A stretch of DNA of 64,000 nucleotides from Methanobacterium sp. PtaB.Bin024 (GCA_002067065.1 MVPY01000092.1:50111-114110); one strand, 5' to 3'; positions 1 to 8,674 are shown, counted from the first letter of the stretch. Notes: generated from the letters alone by a model not told the origin. Made by a program: numbers and translations.

Positions 1-1
1 T

Positions 2-754
2 TCAGCTTATTATATAATAGCTTTTTTATTAATACCCATTGGTCTGGGACTTTTTAAATTAAAAAATTGGGGATTGAAGCTTTCATTAAATTTATTGTAT
101 ATTTGGATAATTCTTGGAATTAGTATATTGAGTGGCTTTATTTTATCAGTACCACAATTGATTCAAAAACTGAACTTATCAACCCTCGTTTTAATTACAT
201 TAATTCTGGTATTAACTGGAATTGTGATTCCTTTTATTTTAATAAAAATATTTAATAGTAGAAGTTTTCAACTGGTATTTAAACCTAAAAATTCGAATTG
301 GATAGATAAAGTCCCTCAGATAATACTTTTAATTTGTAGTTTGAACGTTCTTTTTATTTTACAATTACATTCCTGGGCCCTATTTCAGTTTATTTTCCCA
401 TTTTTTGGTAAAATTATTTTCCATAGAGAAGCTGTTCTTTATTTGACCAGTTCAATATTTATTTTAGCTATTCTAACCTATGGTATTTGGATAAAACATA
501 TCTTGGCTTTTTGGGGACTTCTAATCTATTACACGGCAATGTTAATCAGTATAATACTTACTTTTAACCAATACACTCTTCCAGATATAATAAATATCCT
601 TAAATTATCATCTTATGAACAAACTCAAATTATTCCCATGATAACTATATTCTTAAATATGAATTTAGCATCCATTTTAGTTACATTTATTTTCATAGTA
701 CTATTTTTATGCATATATTTCCGCAAAAAATTGATTAAAAATAATTATACTTAA
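2..754 (+). CDS. Multi-pass membrane protein, 5'-truncated by the window edge
   Basis: The reading frame is open back to base 2, and the extra residues upstream of the TTG at 74 continue a hydrophobic segment. The true start is therefore probably outside the window. What is visible is almost entirely hydrophobic, with about six or seven membrane-spanning segments separated by short basic loops and a lysine-rich C-terminus. I do not recognise a family motif, so no function is proposed. It lies upstream of a decayed integrase fragment and may itself belong to the accessory zone that follows. Confidence 0.6.
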   Translation, partial: SAYYIIAFLLIPIGLGLFKLKNWGLKLSLNLLYIWIILGISILSGFILSVPQLIQKLNLSTLVLITLILVLTGIVIPFILIKIFNSRSFQLVFKPKNSNWIDKVPQIILLICSLNVLFILQLHSWALFQFIFPFFGKIIFHREAVLYLTSSIFILAILTYGIWIKHILAFWGLLIYYTAMLISIILTFNQYTLPDIINILKLSSYEQTQIIPMITIFLNMNLASILVTFIFIVLFLCIYFRKKLIKNNYT

Positions 755-773
755 TTTAAAAATAATTCAAAAA

Positions 774-929
774 AGATAACCCCTTAAACCTCTCCCTTAA
801 GTTCCTTTAACTCTTATTTCATCTTCTGGAACTTCAGCACATAACCTAATGTACTGCCTTTGTAATTCACGGAACTCGTCTTGTGAACATTTTCCTGCCG
901 TGGAGTCTTTGACTGATAGGTGAAAGTAC
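774..929 (-). pseudogene. Decayed 3' end of a tyrosine recombinase gene, copy 1
   Basis: Read on the minus strand, this stretch gives HLSVKDS, then DEFRELQRQ, and after a one-base frameshift ELKELKGEV and a stop. This matches the better preserved copy at 4888-5150 (HLTVKDS, DEIRELQQQ, ELKTLKGEP and stop). Similarity also runs a few bases past the stop into an A-rich stretch. There is no start codon and no catalytic domain. It is the first of five such remnants, all in the same orientation. Confidence 0.6.
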
Positions 930-945
930 CCCTACAATCCTAAAA

Positions 946-1347
946 TTAAGATTCTTTCATGATCAAACAGGTTTTTAGAAATTCTTTGGATTCTGCTTTT
1001 AATTTAGAGTCTTTTTCATCCTGCATAACTTCATCTAAAGCAAAATCAAACAATTCAAAGATTATTTTATTTAATCTCCGGCCTTTTTCTGTTAAGTAAT
1101 ACTCTGTCTGGGTAGGAGCAGAATTGATCACCTTTTTCTCAATAATCCCTTCATCTTCTAATTCTTTCAATCTTTCAGCCAAAACTTTACTACTCAAAGT
1201 AGGATGCTGTTCTAAAAAGTCTTTAAAATGTTTGTAATCACAGAATAATCCTTTAATTATCTGAATATTCCACTTCTTTCTGAGATAGCTAAATGTATCA
1301 TCAATAGTCTGATAAACTTCGTTGAAATAATAATCATCTTTAGCCAT
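946..1347 (-). CDS. HxlR-family winged-helix transcriptional regulator
   Basis: This 133-residue protein has the HxlR layout. A short N-terminal helix contains the family-typical region around KKWNIQIIKGL. A winged helix follows with LSSKVLAERLKELEDEGII, then the wing strand with TEYYLTEKGR. HxlR proteins bind DNA as dimers and often control a divergent redox gene. Here the divergent neighbour is an Fe-S aldo/keto reductase, and the shared 200-base gap contains repeated palindromes just upstream of this start. A GTGGAG ribosome binding site precedes the ATG. The inducer cannot be told from sequence, and no Cys sensor is evident near the N-terminus. Confidence 0.85.
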   Translation of the reverse strand: MAKDDYYFNEVYQTIDDTFSYLRKKWNIQIIKGLFCDYKHFKDFLEQHPTLSSKVLAERLKELEDEGIIEKKVINSAPTQTEYYLTEKGRRLNKIIFELFDFALDEVMQDEKDSKLKAESKEFLKTCLIMKES

Positions 1348-1360
1348 ACTGATTCTCCAC

Positions 1361-1402
1361 TTACCAAATGGTAATTACCTCATGGTAATTACTCCATGGT
1401 TA
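1361..1402. promoter_or_regulatory. Palindrome cluster, likely operator of the HxlR regulator
   Basis: Immediately upstream of the hxlR-type gene lie an imperfect palindrome ACCAAATGGT, the perfect palindrome GGTAATTACC, a second copy of the core TGGTAATTACT, and CCATGG, spaced about 13 bases apart. Repeated sites of this sort next to a winged-helix regulator suggest autoregulation and control of the divergent reductase. The assignment is inferred from position and symmetry only. Confidence 0.5.
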
Positions 1403-1576
1403 GAAAAATTACTTTAAGTTATTTTAATACTTTTCTTAATGTGGTTTGTTTATAATTTGTTAATTGTCTTTTATAAATAAATCCTTGAAATCTTAAGAAT
1501 AAATATCCCTTAATGAACATTTCAATTTTAAATAAAAGATTTACAAAACATGTTTTCTTTTAAAGGAGGAATATTA

Positions 1577-2737
1577 CTGTTATACAGAAATTTTGGAAAA
1601 ACAAATGAAAGAGTTTCAACTTTAGGATTTGGTTGTATGCGGCTTCCTCTAATTGGAGATGATCCAACAAATATCGATGAAGAGTATGCCATAAAAATCC
1701 TTCGACATGCTATTGACCATGGTGTGAATGTTATAGACACAGCATATCCTTATCATGGTTCCAGTTTGGATCACGGAGGCCAAAGTGAGCCACTTGTAGC
1801 AAAAGCATTACAAGATGGATACCGGGAAAGGGTGAAAATAGCCACCAAACTCCCAAGTTGGGCAATAGAAAAGCGAGAGGATATGGATAAATTCTTAAAT
1901 GAACAGTTAAAACGTCTAGAAACAGATTGTATTGATTTTTACATGGTACATGGTATTAACAAAATTTACTGGGAAATTTTAAAAAAACTTGGATTTGAAG
2001 AGTTTTTAGATAAGGCTATTGCTGATGGTAAAATAAAACATGCGGGATTTTCATTTCATCATCGACTTGAACTATTTAAAGAAGTAGTTGACCACTATGA
2101 TTGGTCTTTCTGTTTAATACAGTACAATTATCTGGATGAAGACTATCAAGCAGGGAAGGAAGGCCTAGAATATGCAGCTGAAAAAGGGTTGGGTATAGCA
2201 GTTATGGAGCCTTTAAGAGGTGGTCAGTTAGCCACCGATATCCCTGAAGAAGTTCAAGAACTATTTAACAAGTCGAACATTAAAAGATCTCCATCAGAAT
2301 GGGCATTGAGATGGGTTTGGAATCATCCAGAAGTATCAGTAGTTTTAAGCGGGATGAACACCATGGATCAGGTTAAAGAGAATTTGAAAATTGCCCAGGA
2401 AGCCCATCCTCATTCATTAACTGATTCAGAGTTAGATTTAATAAGCCAGGCTAAGTCATTTTTTGAAGAGAAACTGAAAATTAACTGTACCAATTGTGGT
2501 TATTGTTTACCATGCCCTTCTGGTGTGAATATCCCTGAGAATTTTCAAAAATATAATGACTATTTTTTGTTTGGAAGTCTAGAAGAGAAAGAAGTATATC
2601 GATTTCATTATATGGGGCTTATAACTGAAAATGAACGGGCATCAGCATGTATCGAATGTGGTGTATGCGAAGAGCATTGCACCCAGAATATTGAAATAAT
2701 GAATGAATTGAAGAAAGTTAAAAAGTTATATGAATGA
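1577..2737 (+). CDS. Aldo/keto reductase with C-terminal 4Fe-4S ferredoxin domain
   Basis: The protein is a TIM-barrel aldo/keto reductase with the catalytic Asp/Tyr in DTAYPYHGSS, Lys in IATKLPSW and His in MVHGIN. It is followed by a ferredoxin-like tail with CTNCGYCLPCP and CIECGVCEEHC. Such Fe-S aldo/keto reductases are common in anaerobes, and their substrates are mostly unknown. The start is unusual. A strong GGAGG at 1565-1569 lies inside the longer frame that begins with ATG at 1550. Relatives begin M-L-Y-R, which matches CTG-TTA-TAC-AGA from 1577, seven bases after the GGAGG. I therefore prefer a CTG start (386 residues), with ATG 1550 as the alternative. The gene is divergent from the HxlR regulator. 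Confidence 0.85.
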   Translation: MLYRNFGKTNERVSTLGFGCMRLPLIGDDPTNIDEEYAIKILRHAIDHGVNVIDTAYPYHGSSLDHGGQSEPLVAKALQDGYRERVKIATKLPSWAIEKREDMDKFLNEQLKRLETDCIDFYMVHGINKIYWEILKKLGFEEFLDKAIADGKIKHAGFSFHHRLELFKEVVDHYDWSFCLIQYNYLDEDYQAGKEGLEYAAEKGLGIAVMEPLRGGQLATDIPEEVQELFNKSNIKRSPSEWALRWVWNHPEVSVVLSGMNTMDQVKENLKIAQEAHPHSLTDSELDLISQAKSFFEEKLKINCTNCGYCLPCPSGVNIPENFQKYNDYFLFGSLEEKEVYRFHYMGLITENERASACIECGVCEEHCTQNIEIMNELKKVKKLYE

Positions 2738-2838
2738 ATTTTTGATGGATTTATAGTTTCACGAATTTGGTAATAATTTTAGATTAAATTATCAATGGAT
2801 GAAACATTAATTTAAATTAGGAATAGGAGGAAGCGGAA

Positions 2839-3792
2839 ATGTCACAGACAGATAATTATATTTTTGAGCTAAGCGATGAAGTAACAAGGCAACCAGTTTC
2901 ATATAAAAACAGGTTTGGAATTAAGGTTGCGGCAGATTTATACCTGCCAAAAGAATTTGATGAATCAAAGAAACATGCAGCCATTATTGTGGGTGCACCT
3001 TATGGGGGTGTAAAAGAGCAGGGTCCGGGTATCTATGCTCAAAACATGGCAAAACGTGGTTTTGTAGCCCTTACGTTTGATCCATCATATAATGGATATA
3101 GTGGCGGAGAGCCAAGGCACCTTTCTTCACCTGATCTATTCGTAGAAGATTTCAGTGCAGCAGTTGACTATGTCGGCACCCGTCCATTTGTCAATAGGCA
3201 CCAAATCGGAGTTATTGGTATATGTGGTAGTGGAGGTTTTGGAATCAGCGCAGCACAGGTTGATAGACGCATAAAGGCTTTAGCTACTATCAGCATGTAC
3301 GATATTAGCCGATACCATCGCGATGGTTTCAATGATATATTAACCGAAGAAGACCGCAATAATATGCTCGATGCAATTGCCGAGCAACGATACGAGGATT
3401 TTGAGGTTAACAAACCAGTGCTGACCCCGCGAGGAGCACCTTTTGTATTTGATGATAACACAGACCCTATCGGCCGTGAATTTGGTGAGTTCTATTCTAC
3501 GCTTCGTGGGTATCACCCCAACTCAATTACTCAATTTACGGTGTCAAGTAGCATGTCATTTATGAATTTCCCTCTGCTTACACACATTAAGTCCATTTCA
3601 CCCCGACCCATCCTTTTTATCATAGGAGAACACGCTCACTCACGATACTTTAGTGAAGACGCTTACGAATTGGCAGCAGAACCCAAAGAGCTGTATGTAG
3701 TTCCAAATGCGGGGCATGTTGATTTGTACGATAAAACGGACTTAATTCCATTCGACAAGTTGGAAGCATTCTTCTCAGAAAATTTGAAATAA
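2839..3792 (+). CDS. Alpha/beta hydrolase, dienelactone-hydrolase/YcjY-like
   Basis: The 317 residues form an alpha/beta hydrolase fold. An N-terminal strand region with IKVAADLYLPK leads to a nucleophile elbow GICGSGG around residue 130, where Cys sits in the nucleophile position as in dienelactone hydrolase. A late acidic region and PNAGHVDLYD supply the catalytic His. The substrate is unknown. A GGAGG precedes the ATG. The gene is followed after 14 bases by a cupin and then an FMN reductase, a set typical of bacterial redox or aromatic-detoxification clusters. Transfer from a bacterium is plausible but is inferred only from gene content. Confidence 0.8.
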   Translation: MSQTDNYIFELSDEVTRQPVSYKNRFGIKVAADLYLPKEFDESKKHAAIIVGAPYGGVKEQGPGIYAQNMAKRGFVALTFDPSYNGYSGGEPRHLSSPDLFVEDFSAAVDYVGTRPFVNRHQIGVIGICGSGGFGISAAQVDRRIKALATISMYDISRYHRDGFNDILTEEDRNNMLDAIAEQRYEDFEVNKPVLTPRGAPFVFDDNTDPIGREFGEFYSTLRGYHPNSITQFTVSSSMSFMNFPLLTHIKSISPRPILFIIGEHAHSRYFSEDAYELAAEPKELYVVPNAGHVDLYDKTDLIPFDKLEAFFSENLK

Positions 3793-3806
3793 AAGTCAGT
3801 GGTACT

Positions 3807-4232
3807 ATGGCTAAATCAAATAATTTAAGTAAAAATGCAATCTTTCCGAAAGGAGAAAAACTCCCAGAAGAGTTAAGTAAGTATTTTTCGGGCGATGTAT
3901 GGCTTAATATGCTAGTACCTCCTGATGATAAGTTTAATTGCCCAATAGGAAATGTAACATTTGAGCCAGGATGCAGGAATAACTGGCACAAGCATCCTGG
4001 TGGACAGATTCTGTTAGTAACTGGTGGACGTGGTTACTATCAGGAGGATGGAAAAGAGGCACTAAAACTTAATCCCGGGGATGTAGTAAAGATCTCTCCT
4101 AATGTAAAGCACTGGCATGGAGCAACACCCGACAGTTGGTTTGTACATCTTTCCATAGAGACTAATGCAAATGCAGGTCCAGCAGAATGGTTGGAACCAG
4201 TAACAGATGAAGAATATAACAATTTAAAATAA
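3807..4232 (+). CDS. Single-domain cupin protein
   Basis: The protein has 141 residues with one cupin_2 barrel. The first metal motif is in NWHKHPGGQ with the following GRGYYQEDGK, and the second is around HWHGATPDSWFVH, so the usual His ligands are present. Related small cupins accompany carboxymuconolactone decarboxylases and reductases. The reaction is unknown and binding of a divalent metal is inferred. It lies between the hydrolase and the flavoprotein in an apparent operon. The ribosome binding site is weak, so translation may be coupled to the upstream gene. Confidence 0.8.
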   Translation: MAKSNNLSKNAIFPKGEKLPEELSKYFSGDVWLNMLVPPDDKFNCPIGNVTFEPGCRNNWHKHPGGQILLVTGGRGYYQEDGKEALKLNPGDVVKISPNVKHWHGATPDSWFVHLSIETNANAGPAEWLEPVTDEEYNNLK

Positions 4233-4254
4233 TTAGGATATGGGGGATTATTTA

Positions 4255-4794
4255 ATGAGTAAAAACGTATTGATACTATCTGGTAGCCCAAGAAAAGGTG
4301 GAAATTCAGACTTGTTATGCGATCAGTTTATGCTCGGAGCAAAAGAAGCTGGCAATCAAGCGGAGAAAATTTTCTTAGGGGATAAAGAAATCAATTATTG
4401 TATAGCTTGTGATACATGTAAGAGAAATGGAAATATCTGTAATCAGGATGATGACATGTCTGAAGTCTTGGATAAGATGATTGCAGCTGATGTAATTGTT
4501 ATGGCCACACCTGTTTATTTCTATACCATGGATGCACAGATGAAAACATTGATTGATAGAACCTATTCAAGATATATGGAACTCAAGAATAAAGACTTTT
4601 ATTTCCTTGCTACTGCTGCAGTTACAAGAAAACAGGCTTTGGAAAGGACTATTGATGGATTCAGAGGATTTACTTCTGTGCTTAGTGGGGCGAAAGAGAA
4701 AGGTATCATCTACGGAACTGGTGCATGGAATATCGGTGATATTAAGGGTAGTAATGCAATGACAGAAGCCTATGAAATGGGTAAAGCTGTTTGA
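4255..4794 (+). CDS. NADPH-dependent FMN reductase / flavodoxin-fold protein
   Basis: The N-terminus LILSGSPRKGGNS is the phosphate-binding loop of the FMN reductase and iron-sulfur flavoprotein superfamily. CIACDTCKRNGNIC follows, resembling the compact Cys motif of iron-sulfur flavoproteins, and then ATPVYFYTMDAQMKTLIDR. The ATG at 4255 is preferred over the in-frame 4240 start because GGGGGA lies at the right distance before it, giving 179 residues. It is the last gene of the cluster that begins at 1577 and is followed by an oligo-T terminator. It probably passes electrons to an unknown acceptor. Confidence 0.85.
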   Translation: MSKNVLILSGSPRKGGNSDLLCDQFMLGAKEAGNQAEKIFLGDKEINYCIACDTCKRNGNICNQDDDMSEVLDKMIAADVIVMATPVYFYTMDAQMKTLIDRTYSRYMELKNKDFYFLATAAVTRKQALERTIDGFRGFTSVLSGAKEKGIIYGTGAWNIGDIKGSNAMTEAYEMGKAV

Positions 4795-4816
4795 TTGTGC
4801 AAAAACAGTTAATAAC

Positions 4817-4824
4817 TTTTTTTT
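4817..4824 (+). terminator. Oligo-T terminator after the flavoprotein
   Basis: Eight consecutive T residues lie 22 bases after the stop codon, in keeping with intrinsic U-tract termination in archaea. No stem is needed or seen. Confidence 0.45.
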
Positions 4825-4887
4825 ATTAGCCATTATAATTTAATTTATTAAAATGTATAAAAATTTCGCAATCAAAAAAAAATAACC

Positions 4888-5150
4888 TTAAGGCTCACCT
4901 TTCAACGTTTTTAATTCCTTTTTCATCTCCGTGACTGTATCACATAACTTATTATTTTGTTGTTGTAGTTCTCGGATCTCATCAAGTGAATACTTCACAG
5001 CTGAATCTTTGACAGTTAGGTGTTCAATATACCTTAAGTATATTTTTCTTAGCTCGTCTGGATCGGCTAGGAAGTATGCCTCCCGTACCCTATCCTTTAA
5101 CTTGTGTCCTACCATATACCCGATGTAATTAAGGTAGATTCGTAAGAAGA
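4888..5150 (-). pseudogene. C-terminal fragment of a tyrosine recombinase/integrase, copy 2 (best preserved)
   Basis: The minus-strand frame gives IYLNYIGYMVGHKLKD, then REAYFLADPDELRKIYLRY, and ends in a charged tail ELKTLKGEP. In archaeal phage-type integrases the GH is the last catalytic His box, and the Tyr in the AYF segment is the nucleophile. Everything upstream of this box is missing: the in-frame stop lies only about 16 codons before GH. It is a clean C-terminal stump of roughly 80 residues. It cannot recombine DNA by itself and serves as the reference for four more decayed copies. Confidence 0.75.
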
Positions 5151-5358
5151 TAAAATATCTCCTTTATTTTAATCAAAACCCGAGTTTAGGCCTGAATAAA
5201 TGGCATAAGAATTAGAATTTTTAGCTGATGTTATGAAATAGTGAATCATAGATCATGGGCAAGTTTTATTGATTGTTTAGTTTAAGATTTAGATAACTAA
5301 TTGTATTATATATTACAAAGTTTAATATTATTAAGATAGTTACGTGGGAGGGGATTAG

Positions 5359-5865
5359 ATGGTTGCCAATGAAGAAATTGCTATGAGACTGCGGAATAAG
5401 CGAGAAGGAAAATCTTTAAACGGATATTTAGTATGTAATAATTGCGGAGGATATTACAAATTACAACAGGATGAATCTTGGAAAGATTTCGATACAGAAT
5501 GTGAATGTGGTGGCCAGTTAGTGCAGAGTACTACTGATTCTTTGCCTCCAGAAGGATATTCATCAGAAGAAGAATATGAGCATAAACTGTATGGAACAGA
5601 AATATTAATAGCTTATATTGCATTTTTCTTTGTCTGGCCAGTATCATTTATATTGGCTATTTATCTTGTTACACGGAATAATGATAGGGCTAAATTGCAT
5701 GGAAAAATATTACTTCTCATTTCTATAATACCTGTTTTCGTAATTGGTATTTCAGCACTTCTCATTTATAGGGCCTATTTCAGTCAACCTGCTATTAATC
5801 CGGCTACAGATGTAGTCAGTGTTAGAACTATACAATTAATTGCTACATGCTTTTTAAATCTATAA
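5359..5865 (+). CDS. Zinc-ribbon membrane protein of unknown function
   Basis: The 168-residue protein begins with a soluble domain carrying CNNCGGYY and, about 20 residues later, CECGG. This is a zinc ribbon of the CxxC/CxC type at about residues 26-52. An acidic linker and two membrane segments follow (about residues 85-107 and 118-140), with a short outside tail. A GGGAGGGG ribosome binding site precedes the ATG. I do not recognise a named family. Two-helix proteins with a cytosolic zinc ribbon are common and uncharacterised in Methanobacteriales. Its neighbours on both sides are integrase remnants. Confidence 0.7.
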   Translation: MVANEEIAMRLRNKREGKSLNGYLVCNNCGGYYKLQQDESWKDFDTECECGGQLVQSTTDSLPPEGYSSEEEYEHKLYGTEILIAYIAFFFVWPVSFILAIYLVTRNNDRAKLHGKILLLISIIPVFVIGISALLIYRAYFSQPAINPATDVVSVRTIQLIATCFLNL

Positions 5866-5976
5866 AACATATTTTTGAGTATCAAATCTTTTATTATATC
5901 TCCTAAGTTTATATTTTTAAAACTAAATATGTGATGATCGAATGATCATATTTATTTTAAAACAAGTAATATAGTC

Positions 5977-6080
5977 AAAAAATAACCCTTAACCCTCACC
6001 TTTAAATTCTTTCAACTCTTTTTTCATCTCTGCAACTGCATCAAACAGCCTCTCGTTTTTAGCTCGTCATTGCTGTAATT
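5977..6080 (-). pseudogene. Decayed integrase 3' end, copy 3
   Basis: The minus strand reads ERLFDAVAEMKKELKEFKGEG and stop when joined across codons. It matches KLCDTVTEMKKELKTLKGEP of copy 2, including the A-rich sequence after the stop. Only about 30 codons remain and the region upstream is deleted. Confidence 0.6.
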
Positions 6081-6131
6081 TAACGAGTCCTGTAAGGGCA
6101 ATCAAAAAAGTAAAATAAAATTTATTTCTTT

Positions 6132-6572
6132 TTAAGTCGTAACCCTCTCCCCATAATCATCATATATCTTACCATCTTTTGCTCCAACCAGTACCTCATC
6201 CCAACCATGTTCAGTACCATCATCCAATACTGAATGGTCCCAAAATTTTATACGATACAATGGCACGCCATTAATAGTCACCAAATCAATAGATCTAATT
6301 TCAGCAGTATCCATTACTCCATACTCAGTAAGAACATCTATAGCTATTTGTTTGGCGGCTGCTTCACCAATATAGTTAGTTTCTTCAGTATTGTAAGAAG
6401 TAGCGGTATTTTTTGTTACTGTTGTATTGTTGGCCACCGTCGTATTATTTGTAGTATTGTTAGCATTTTCTATTGAATTCTGGTTTAAACCTATAATATA
6501 TCCAGATAATATTGTTATAATTCCAATCAAAATTATAATAGCTATAATTAGCCCTAATTTTTGTTTTTCCAT
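6132..6572 (-). CDS. Membrane-anchored PepSY-like domain protein
   Basis: The protein has 146 residues. A single N-terminal membrane anchor (about residues 7-28) is followed by an Asn/Thr-rich linker full of N-x-T sequons (about 33-58). A globular domain of about 75 residues has the PepSY pattern: an AAAKQIAIDVL helix, then strands with GVPLYRIKFWD and VGAKDGKIYDDYG. PepSY domains often act as inhibitors or binding modules outside the membrane. The sequon-rich linker suggests N-glycosylation. A run of G residues forms the ribosome binding site. Confidence 0.7.
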   Translation of the reverse strand: MEKQKLGLIIAIIILIGIITILSGYIIGLNQNSIENANNTTNNTTVANNTTVTKNTATSYNTEETNYIGEAAAKQIAIDVLTEYGVMDTAEIRSIDLVTINGVPLYRIKFWDHSVLDDGTEHGWDEVLVGAKDGKIYDDYGERVTT

Positions 6573-6596
6573 TGATTAATCCCCCCCCTACTATGT

Positions 6597-6776
6597 TCAT
6601 TTATATATTTTCTTATTACTTAAATCTAATGGAAATAATGCTTGAATAGTCCCATACAATTTCGGATGATTCTCCATGTATTTCTGTGGGACATTAAATG
6701 TTTTACTTATAGTTTTATTTTCAGGAATATACTTTAGTGGATGCTTAAAAAAATCATGAGAATCATTAGTAGAACA
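6597..6776 (-). pseudogene. Start-less open frame, probable gene remnant
   Basis: A 59-codon open frame ends 25 bases before the PepSY gene and contains segments such as KHPLKYIPENKTI and FNVPQKYMENHPKLYG, which read like real protein. It lacks a usable start codon and is preceded by several stops. I cannot name a family. It is best taken as the 3' remnant of a lost gene. Confidence 0.35.
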
Positions 6777-6954
6777 TTAAATTTCTCAACTAAATGTTTC
6801 CCATGAATTTGTTATTTGCGAGTAAATCCAAATCAATAAAATAATAAAAAATAACTGTTATCCTCAATATTCTAAACAACTTGGTTAATTTCATCCATAA
6901 CTATATTCATGGATAATTGAGATTAATATTTTTATTTCAAATCCCCTTCTAAAA

Positions 6955-7070
6955 TAAATAACCGCAAATCCCACCCTTCAACTCTTTTAACTCTCTTCTT
7001 CATCTCCGAAAATATATCACATGATCCCCTATTTTGTCTGTAGTTCCCTGTTTTCATTTAAGGAACACAT
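6955..7070 (-). pseudogene. Decayed integrase 3' end, copy 4
   Basis: The minus strand gives SLNENRELQTK, matching SLDEIRELQQQ of copy 2. After a shift in frame it gives CDIFSEMKKRVKRVEG, matching CDTVTEMKKELKTLKG. Stops and frameshifts break it. The A-rich flank after the former stop is kept. Confidence 0.6.
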
Positions 7071-7221
7071 TAAAGGATTGTTTAAACACTAGTACTGCAG
7101 GACAGTTCGGAAGAAGAATGAGTGCTATTTTTTTTGGTATGTATAGGGATTCAGTTATTGGAATCCCCAAAGTTTTAATTAAGATTTAATAAGTTACATA
7201 AAAATAGAAAAATATGGAATA

Positions 7222-7386
7222 TCATTCCACTTTACGGATAATTGCCACCCAAACCCCCTCTTTCTTTTGTAAATCCCATTCTAATGAATCACCAGGACAT
7301 AATTTCAAATCATTGCCTACTCTTGATGGAATATTGGTATTTATCTTGTTTTCCTCACTAGTTTCTACTTTCACTTTAGATATCAT
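7222..7386 (-). CDS. Small AbrB/SpoVT-like DNA-binding protein
   Basis: This 54-residue frame reads KVKVETSEENKINTNIPSRV, then LKLCPGDSLEWDLQ and a final VWVAIIRKVE. That is the swapped-hairpin AbrB/MazE pattern: strand, I-P-x-x-V, L-x-x-G-D-x-L-x-W. Such proteins are antitoxins or stand-alone regulators. No toxin gene lies beside it. The ribosome binding site is weak, so expression is uncertain, but the frame is free of stops and fits the family closely. Confidence 0.6.
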   Translation of the reverse strand: MISKVKVETSEENKINTNIPSRVGNDLKLCPGDSLEWDLQKKEGVWVAIIRKVE

Positions 7387-7985
7387 AGGGCAATCTATTA
7401 CCCATTTCTATTATTAAAAGTTTTAGGAAGCCTTTTTATAACCTTTTTATAATAAACACACCCAAGCACAATTCCAATTACTTTATAACGTATTAATATT
7501 ACATATATAAAAATTCTCCAGTTTAAAGATAAAATCAAAAACAAGTGTGATTAAACCCCAAACCATTGCCTGCTGGAGGAAAGTTTAGTTTCAATGAATT
7601 TAAAATGAATTCCTCTACTAAGTTTGGGTTGAAAAGAAAGGTTGAATCAAAGTATTTGAAAAATTACCTTAATTTTTTGTTGTTTTTCCATTACTTTTAA
7701 TCAAGTTTGGAGGCATTTTAAACATGAAAGTAGGTTTCAGTTATCCAACAGAATAGATTTAAACATTTTTTTCTTCATTATTTTTTTTGAACTACTGTCT
7801 ACTTACCTGTATGCCTGAATTGATCTTTGCTGTTGAATTTTCAGCCTAAATCACATCTTGATGGTATCTTTTTTGTTGATATTGAAGCTGTGCCCCGGAA
7901 TAATGGTTATTTTTAAGGGGAAAAAACAGATTATATATTAGGATTTTAACCACCACAAGACTATTAAAAATTAAGGAGGATTTAA
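7387..7985. other. Long gap with no convincing gene
   Basis: About 600 AT-rich bases. A GGAGG followed by ATG at 7724 opens a frame of only ten codons. Near 7842-7915 the plus strand reads HLDGIFFVDIEAVP without a start codon, which could be a scrap of an old enzyme gene. I see no RNA gene or repeat of note. Confidence 0.4.
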
Positions 7986-8270
7986 ATGAAGGAGTACTTA
8001 GTGGATTTGTTAATCATATTTGCAGTATTAGTTCCAATTTACTTAATAACATACATTCTGCATTTAAAAGGCATTATAAAAAGGAAACCTTTTTACAGAA
8101 TGTGGAATGTGCCACTGGCAATTATTTTTATCTTGGCTGTCATCACCTCAATTTTATCACTTCTGAAAGTTATTAACAAGTTCTGGCATGTTGAATTAGC
8201 ATTTATTATGTTAGCAATCATAATTTTCCATATACATTTATATTGGAGACAATTTAAGAGAGGTTTCTAG
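7986..8270 (+). CDS. Small three-helix membrane protein
   Basis: The protein has 94 residues with membrane segments at about 6-27, 43-62 and 69-86. It carries paired His residues in the last part (FWHVELAF, IIFHIHLYW), which recalls small cytochrome-b-like or DUF4405-type proteins, but I cannot confirm a family. AAGGAGG stands before the ATG, so translation looks real. It stands alone among gene remnants. Confidence 0.6.
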   Translation: MKEYLVDLLIIFAVLVPIYLITYILHLKGIIKRKPFYRMWNVPLAIIFILAVITSILSLLKVINKFWHVELAFIMLAIIIFHIHLYWRQFKRGF

Positions 8271-8380
8271 GGGTGGATTACGAAAAGAAAAAGCCCATGA
8301 AAATGTCATGTTTAAAAAAAATAGTGATTTATCCAATCATTACTTTTGGTTGGAAATAAGAAAATATATGAAAAAAGGTT

Positions 8381-8674
8381 TTATCTATTTTGCCCGTTCT
8401 GATTCTTAGTTTGCTGGGTACTCTGAGACTGTTGAGCAGAGCATGTGGACTGAATTGAATACTGTTCCCTTTCATTGTACTGATATTGATTTGTGTTTGC
8501 AGAAGAATTCTGGCATGATTGGTTCATGGTCTGGTTCTGCGTTTGAGTATGGTATTGAGTCTGGTTTTGCGTTTGATTTTGTGTAGATTGGCCATCACCA
8601 TAATAAGAATAACCTGCTGCTGAAACACCAATAAGCAAACAAACTATTATTAATAAAACTGTTAACTTTTCCAT
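8381..8674 (-). CDS. Small secreted Gln/Asn/Thr-rich protein
   Basis: This 97-residue protein has an N-terminal signal or anchor sequence (about residues 4-20, ending near VSAAGYS). The long tail is built of NQTQ-type repeats, with many N-x-T/S glycosylation sequons and only two Cys. There is no enzymatic motif. Three other genes in the window share this build (37191, 38326, 54154), so it is probably one of a set of exported, likely glycosylated proteins. Function unknown. Confidence 0.65.
   Translation of the reverse strand: MEKLTVLLIIVCLLIGVSAAGYSYYGDGQSTQNQTQNQTQYHTQTQNQTMNQSCQNSSANTNQYQYNEREQYSIQSTCSAQQSQSTQQTKNQNGQNR

Noticed and set aside
3650..3991. 113-codon open frame on the minus strand
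   Set aside because: Antisense to the end of the hydrolase gene and the start of the cupin gene, both of which have clear family motifs.
7214..7417. 67-codon open frame on the plus strand
   Set aside because: The opposite strand encodes an AbrB-like protein with a matching fold pattern; the plus-strand frame shows no protein character.
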